6,974 nucleotides of DNA. Origin: an uncultured Microcoleaceae cyanobacterium (GTDB taxonomy: Bacteria > Cyanobacteriota > Cyanobacteriia > Cyanobacteriales > Microcoleaceae). The DNA is taken from assembly GCA_938083405.1 (NCBI GenBank), contig CALKCV010000045.1, forward strand, positions 1 to 6,974, given 5' to 3'. Below the pieces are notes generated by a model. That model saw only the letters and a program-made list of their open reading frames with translations. It was not told the DNA's origin and made no database searches. The translations under genes and the position numbers were made by a program. Positions 3,752 to 6,974 of the stretch are shown here, piece after piece (positions within the stretch are counted from its first letter, which is position 1; every line of letters begins with the position of its first letter).

Positions 3752-5935
3752 CTAGGGAACGCATTCGCCTAGTTGTTCGGGAGCTAAAAATTCTGAATTG
3801 TACGCCGTAAATGGCGGAATCGACGATGTTTTTATCCATCCTGTTTCCCCGGGAGCTAGCTCCCGGGGAACCGATTGGGAATCGGGGGATGGCAGCCCGT
3901 CGGTTTGCGCGACCTCAGTGGAATTTTCTTGTGAGATGAGTTGGAAATTGTTTAGAGCTTTTGATTTGTTATTTTGCGAACTGTCGCTATTAGCAATAGA
4001 GCAAATTTTTAATTGCAACCAGTCGCGTTCTGGTGAAATTTTGATTGTGCGGACAATACTGCTGGATGGAAGTACTCCTTTTGGAGTTTCCCTGTCTTCC
4101 TCTAATAAGATTAAAGGCTCGATTTCTTCAGAAAGGTCCGCTGCGTTGCTGGCGATCGCTATAAACGCTCCCTCTTCAAAAGGGGGATTATTTTCATAAG
4201 TTCCTGGTGAGGGTTCGACACTGCCATCGGTTTCGCTGCCAAAAATTTCCCACAACAGAGGCTTAAAAATGAACAAAAGCAAGGCGATTAATGGCAGTAA
4301 TAGTAATAAATACAATACTGTACTTCGATCGCGCGAGGGGGATACGCTTCTAACCGTTTTCTGTAGAGACTCTCTACCAGAGCCGACTGGGGTTGTCGAA
4401 TTTGGCAAAACAGTATTAGTATTAGGTGGAAGCGAGATTGTAGTAGGCGGTCCCGAGTCGTGCTTGGGATCGACTTGATAGTAAAGCAAGGCAATAGTGA
4501 CGTTATCGTGTCCGTTTTGGGTATTGGCTATTTCTATCAGTCTATCTTTAGCCGAGACCAAATCTCTTTCTCCGAGAAGAACTGGTAATATTTCTGCTTC
4601 CCAGTTTTGCTCCACTCGGTCTTTATCGCTCAGACCGTCCGAGCATAGTAAAAAGATACAATCTTCGTCTATAGGAAAACGCTGTACTGTGGGGTGAAGA
4701 TGCATCGAGGAAGTGATGCCCAAAGCTTGAACTAAGGCACCGGATGCTATTTGTTGTACGGCATCGCGATAGATAGAATAGCCCAAGCGGACTTCTCTGG
4801 TGGCGACATCATCATCTAGGGTGACTTGGTTGCATCCCGAACGAGTAATTAAGTAAGCGCGACTGTCGCCGACGTGGGTGATGTAAACTTCGCTCTCGTA
4901 GGCGTTTGCCATTACCAGAGTAGTTCCCATGCGTTGGCGACCTTCACGGTCTTCCCTGTCGTTGCGATCGCTTATGGCATCGTTGGCCGCACAGGTGGAG
5001 GTTTCTAATTTTTCTTGTAGAGTGTTGGTCGGGCTGCCCTGTGGGGTTTGCTGTATTTGTATTCTATTTCTTAGAGTATCTATCGCTAACCCAGAAGCCA
5101 CTTCTCCCCCTTCTTGTCCCCCGATGCCATCGCAGACGATCGCTACTGCTTCCCTACCTGGCTCTATCCTGATACTCGTTCCGCTTGGCGGGTAGCAGGC
5201 ATCTTCGTTATGGCTTCTAGTTGGTCCCGATTCCGAGCCCGTGGCTATCTCTATCGCGCGATCGTGCGATCGTGCTGATGCTGTGAGAGCTTTATCTAAT
5301 CTATCTATTAGTCGATCGCCATTATCTACCTCCCCCTTAATCATTTGCTGGCACAGCTGTCTCAATAACTTTTCGATTTGCGGACGGGCTGTTGGCAGCC
5401 ATTTTTGCCATAGCTTACCTAGCTGCTGCAAGCTTGGGGTTTTTTGATCTTGCTGGAGTTCTAATAATTTTAATATAGGCCCTTCCACTCGCAAGAGTTC
5501 CGAATTTAGCAGACTTGATGCCACCCCTTGTACTCTCAAAGGTTCCCATAGTTGCGCTATTTGCCAAAGCCAATTTAGCTGTCGCATGGCCCCAGCCTCT
5601 TTCCATTCTCTAGCTAATTCTGGCAGCAAGCTTGTCCCATCTGGCGATATGGGCCCGTTCTCTAAAAGGCACATTTTTGGCGCTTGCTTATTTCGGGACA
5701 GAGATATTTCCGCATAAACCTCGGGGATATGCAGCCGATAGGGAAAAAGCTTTAAATACGCTTCTATCCTTTCCGAAATCTCTTCTAAGACTTCAGTTTG
5801 TTGCTCTGGTTTCGTATCTAGCAGTATCCTTGGGCTATGTACTTGATAGCGTTCTGCTATCATATCCCCTGGCCTATAGGCTTTTAGACCTTCACCCACA
5901 GCCCACAGGTAATGATTTGGCATGAAGTTGTCCAT
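3752..5935 (-). CDS. Membrane-anchored PP2C-family Ser/Thr phosphatase with kinase-like N-terminus
   Basis: This 727-residue protein is predicted to be a metal-dependent (Mn/Mg) PPM/PP2C protein phosphatase that removes phosphate from Ser/Thr. The catalytic domain spans about 227-487 and has all main motifs: R240 and SHNED with D245, DGIGG (D269), GTT 337-339, GDSRAY 356-361, CSDGL (D433) and GHDNVT (D477, N478). All four metal-binding aspartates are present, so it should be active. Residues 1-215 resemble a decayed protein-kinase fold (see findings). A single membrane helix lies at 539-560, preceded by basic and followed by acidic residues. This implies a cytosolic phosphatase and an exported C-terminus. 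Residues 619-706 look SH3-like (DWLQLKICS, GETGWI), interrupted by a polar insert. A 26-bp palindrome encodes residues 689-697. I chose the ATG at 5935, but Met5 is possible because the ribosome binding site is weak. The substrate is unknown and no partner kinase is adjacent. Several long antisense frames over this gene are shadows. Confidence 0.92.
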   Translation of the reverse strand: MDNFMPNHYLWAVGEGLKAYRPGDMIAERYQVHSPRILLDTKPEQQTEVLEEISERIEAYLKLFPYRLHIPEVYAEISLSRNKQAPKMCLLENGPISPDGTSLLPELAREWKEAGAMRQLNWLWQIAQLWEPLRVQGVASSLLNSELLRVEGPILKLLELQQDQKTPSLQQLGKLWQKWLPTARPQIEKLLRQLCQQMIKGEVDNGDRLIDRLDKALTASARSHDRAIEIATGSESGPTRSHNEDACYPPSGTSIRIEPGREAVAIVCDGIGGQEGGEVASGLAIDTLRNRIQIQQTPQGSPTNTLQEKLETSTCAANDAISDRNDREDREGRQRMGTTLVMANAYESEVYITHVGDSRAYLITRSGCNQVTLDDDVATREVRLGYSIYRDAVQQIASGALVQALGITSSMHLHPTVQRFPIDEDCIFLLCSDGLSDKDRVEQNWEAEILPVLLGERDLVSAKDRLIEIANTQNGHDNVTIALLYYQVDPKHDSGPPTTISLPPNTNTVLPNSTTPVGSGRESLQKTVRSVSPSRDRSTVLYLLLLLPLIALLLFIFKPLLWEIFGSETDGSVEPSPGTYENNPPFEEGAFIAIASNAADLSEEIEPLILLEEDRETPKGVLPSSSIVRTIKISPERDWLQLKICSIANSDSSQNNKSKALNNFQLISQENSTEVAQTDGLPSPDSQSVPRELAPGETGWIKTSSIPPFTAYNSEFLAPEQLGECVP
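3845..3870. repeat. 26-bp perfect palindrome inside the phosphatase gene
   Basis: The sequence is self-complementary over its whole length, built on GGGAGCTAGCTCCC with CCGG-rich flanks. It is read in frame on the minus strand as part of VPRELAPGE (689-697), near the end of the SH3-like region. Its GC content is far above that of the surrounding sequence. It looks like a dispersed palindromic repeat that has inserted in, or been tolerated by, the coding frame. Confidence 0.85.
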
Positions 5936-6241
5936 AACGGTCTTTATAACTCTCGGCCAGTCTATTTTAGATTTTAGAGTGGTTTTTTCATAGTTTTAGT
6001 GGCTGGGGTTAACCGAGAATTCCCCTAGATGATTTGTAGCATAGTAGCTTTAATCTCAGGAAGCTATTTAGTTATGTTAAGATTGACATTTTGCCTTGGT
6101 CGCTTCCTGTCTGGATAATAGAGACAAGCTGTTTTTATCTAAATTTAAGGTTTTCGGCCTTTTTTGGCCTAACCGTCTCAGTTCGTGTTTTTCGAGGCCA
6201 TTTCCAGCCCTTAAGTCCGGTCGCACCAAAGCCCAATCATA
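5936..6241. other. Divergent intergenic region between the phosphatase gene and the small + gene
   Basis: The region must hold promoters for both directions. A rightward candidate is annotated separately. On the leftward side two TAAAAT hexamers occur about 35-50 bp before the phosphatase start, but no partner -35 is evident. GGTTAACC (6007-6014) is a small palindrome. The rightward leader contains GGTTttcGGCC/GGCCtAACC, a weak imperfect stem. A 63-codon frame starting with TTG at 6091 overlaps the gene at 6242 in another frame and is not credible. Confidence 0.5.
6091..6119 (+). promoter_or_regulatory. Candidate promoter for the small charged-tail gene
   Basis: TTGCCT (6091-6096) is 17 bp from GATAAT (6114-6119, 5 of 6 to consensus). 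Initiation near 6126 would give a leader of about 115 nt. A perfect TTGACA lies at 6083-6088, but its spacing to the same -10 is 25 bp, too long for ordinary sigma70 use. Confidence 0.4.
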
Positions 6242-6511
6242 ATGAGTACAGACCCAGAATCTCTCCCCGGCTTAGAAGTTGATGAACTGTTGGCTAAGAT
6301 TAAACGTTCTCATACTTTATATTACAAAATGATTAATATTGAGATTTGGGCCTTGGTCGAAACTTTAGACCAGTTTTTTCCTGGGGCTTGGAATCGCTTT
6401 ATGACCAATCGTCAAACCTCGATGAAACAGTTTTTGGAACGACAGCGAAAGAAAACTAAACAGCCCCAAAAGGAAGAAAAAAAGGATAATTCAGATGATG
6501 GTAATTATTAA
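6242..6511 (+). CDS. Unrecognised small protein with highly charged C-terminal tail
   Basis: I do not recognise this 89-residue protein. Residues 1-62 look mainly helical and amphipathic (LEVDELLAKIKRSHTLYYKM, then INIEIWALVETLDQFFPGAW). Residues 65-89 form a lysine/glutamate-rich tail (RQRKKTK, KEEKKD) ending in NSDDGNY, probably disordered. There is no hydrophobic segment long enough for a membrane helix. The ATG at 6242 follows AATCATA without a clear ribosome binding site. The last two codons (Asn, Tyr) and the stop TAA fall within a TAATTAT heptamer array, so the original 3' end may have been altered by repeat growth. It faces ndhM tail to tail and lies divergent to the phosphatase gene. 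Confidence 0.65.
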   Translation: MSTDPESLPGLEVDELLAKIKRSHTLYYKMINIEIWALVETLDQFFPGAWNRFMTNRQTSMKQFLERQRKKTKQPQKEEKKDNSDDGNY

Positions 6512-6529
6512 TTATTAATTATTAATTAC
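6502..6529 (-). repeat. AT heptamer tandem repeat (4 units), inverted relative to the left-end runs
   Basis: Three exact TAATTAT units and a final TAATTAC occupy 6502-6529. On the minus strand this is the same TTAATAA periodicity as the runs at 1-24 and 861-893. Here the conserved body of the compound repeat does not follow on either side. The array overlaps the end of the gene at 6242-6511. Confidence 0.88.
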
Positions 6530-6530
6530 T

Positions 6531-6580
6531 AAAAAAAGAGGGAGAGGAAAATGGTATTGGGTTCCATCTCCCGATCCTCT
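6531..6580 (-). terminator. Probable rho-independent terminator of ndhM
   Basis: Read on the minus strand, GGGAGATGG and CCA...TCTCCC form a stem (GGGAGA/TCTCCC plus TGG/CCA, with one bulged strand), followed at once by a TCTTTTTTT run (A-run at 6531-6537 on the plus strand). It lies 24-73 nt beyond the ndhM stop codon, in the right orientation. There is no T-run on the other side, so it serves the minus strand only. Confidence 0.65.
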
Positions 6581-6603
6581 TGCCAGAAAATTGAGGACTC
6601 CCT

Positions 6604-6945
6604 CTATTCGGAGTCAACTGCTACTTGGGGTAAACCCATACTGTAGTTGTTAACGCGACAGCCGAGGTTGTAGCTAATTTGGCCTTTTTGTAAGAGCGAT
6701 CGCACGAAATGCTCTAGATCGGAACAGATTAGGCGCAGGTTATATTCGATCAAATCCTCATTATTGTGGGATTCTACTAACTCATCAAATTTACCGTACA
6801 CCGACTGCAAGGCCTCGTCGTTCCAGTTAAACTCGTTATCTGGGTCGATATCGAGGGTCAATGTTTTTTCGTCGGGAATTAGTTCGTTATCTTCTACTTT
6901 GGCCGCAAATATGCGGATATGCCTGGTTGTGGACTTTAGCAGCAT
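6604..6945 (-). CDS. ndhM: NAD(P)H-quinone oxidoreductase subunit M (NdhM)
   Basis: NdhM is a hydrophilic subunit of the cyanobacterial/chloroplast photosynthetic NDH-1 complex on the thylakoid membrane. The complex passes electrons to plastoquinone in respiration and cyclic electron flow around photosystem I. The family signature is clear: MLLKSTTRHIRIF at the start, LDIDPDNEFNW (31-41), KFDELVES (52-59), SDLEHFVRSLLQKG (75-88) and NYSMGLPQV (100-108). At 113 residues it is full length. I set the start at the ATG ending at 6945 because it reproduces the family N-terminus; an in-frame TTG two codons upstream (6951) would only add Met-Pro. Upstream sequence to the window edge shows no strong ribosome binding site. 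No other ndh gene is adjacent, consistent with scattered ndh genes in cyanobacteria. A small inverted repeat (GACTCC 6596-6601 / GGAGTC 6610-6615) overlaps the stop codon. Confidence 0.95.
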   Translation of the reverse strand: MLLKSTTRHIRIFAAKVEDNELIPDEKTLTLDIDPDNEFNWNDEALQSVYGKFDELVESHNNEDLIEYNLRLICSDLEHFVRSLLQKGQISYNLGCRVNNYSMGLPQVAVDSE

Positions 6946-6974
6946 GGGCAATAAAATTAGCGCGTTTCATTTTT

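Noticed and set aside
3798..5925. Several plus-strand frames opposite the phosphatase gene
   Set aside because: The minus-strand frame has complete PP2C motifs. The antisense frames have none and are shadows.
6083..6119. TTGACA (6083) paired with GATAAT (6114) as a promoter
   Set aside because: The spacer is 25 bp, too long for sigma70. TTGCCT at 6091 gives a 17-bp spacer.
6091..6282. 63-codon plus-strand frame upstream of the small charged-tail gene
   Set aside because: It begins at the TTG of the candidate -35 and overlaps the better-supported gene at 6242 in another frame.
6946..6951. TTG at 6951 as the ndhM start
   Set aside because: It adds only Met-Pro before the ATG that gives the standard NdhM N-terminus MLLKSTTRH.

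Overview
The window is chromosomal DNA from a cyanobacterium. Three things point there: seven perfect HIP1 octamers (GCGATCGC at 510, 721, 1540, 3156, 4152, 4964 and 6696), several cyanobacterium-specific protein families (NdhM, the Mo-nitro_C family, DUF1823, a Gap1-type GAPDH), and intergenic DNA rich in 7-bp tandem repeats and palindromes. That repeat style suggests a filamentous, Oscillatoriales-like genome, but this is inference and I cannot name a species.

Layout from left to right. Positions 1-114 and 861-994 carry two direct copies of a compound repeat (AT-rich heptamer run plus a conserved body). Between them lies a 104-residue Mo-nitro_C family gene (404-718, +). An unrecognised gene with a coiled-coil tail follows (1056-1559, +). 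Its stop codon lies inside a perfect 21-bp-stem hairpin. Next is gap1, the NAD-type glyceraldehyde-3-phosphate dehydrogenase (1909-2937, +). Its downstream spacer holds a separated inverted repeat, a CAACTRA heptamer array and a second copy of the same hairpin. A DUF1823 gene (3211-3579, +) is followed by a nested inverted repeat in a convergent gap. Then comes a 727-residue membrane-anchored PP2C phosphatase with a degenerate kinase-like N-terminus and an SH3-like C-terminus (5935-3752, -). A spacer of about 300 bp separates it from a divergent small charged-tail gene (6242-6511, +). That gene converges on ndhM (6945-6604, -), which has its own apparent terminator.

The genes do not form one operon or pathway. 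Intergenic gaps are mostly 150-350 bp and the strand changes several times, so most genes are probably transcribed alone. Gap1 belongs to glycolytic carbon breakdown, NdhM to the photosynthetic NDH-1 complex, and the phosphatase to Ser/Thr phospho-signalling at a membrane. The rest are conserved or unknown cyanobacterial proteins.

I see no convincing undescribed defence or mobile system. The most notable material is the repeat content: a duplicated compound element flanking a gene, twin hairpins flanking gap1, repeats that supply stop codons, and a 26-bp palindrome translated in frame inside the phosphatase. The pseudokinase-like head of the phosphatase is also notable.
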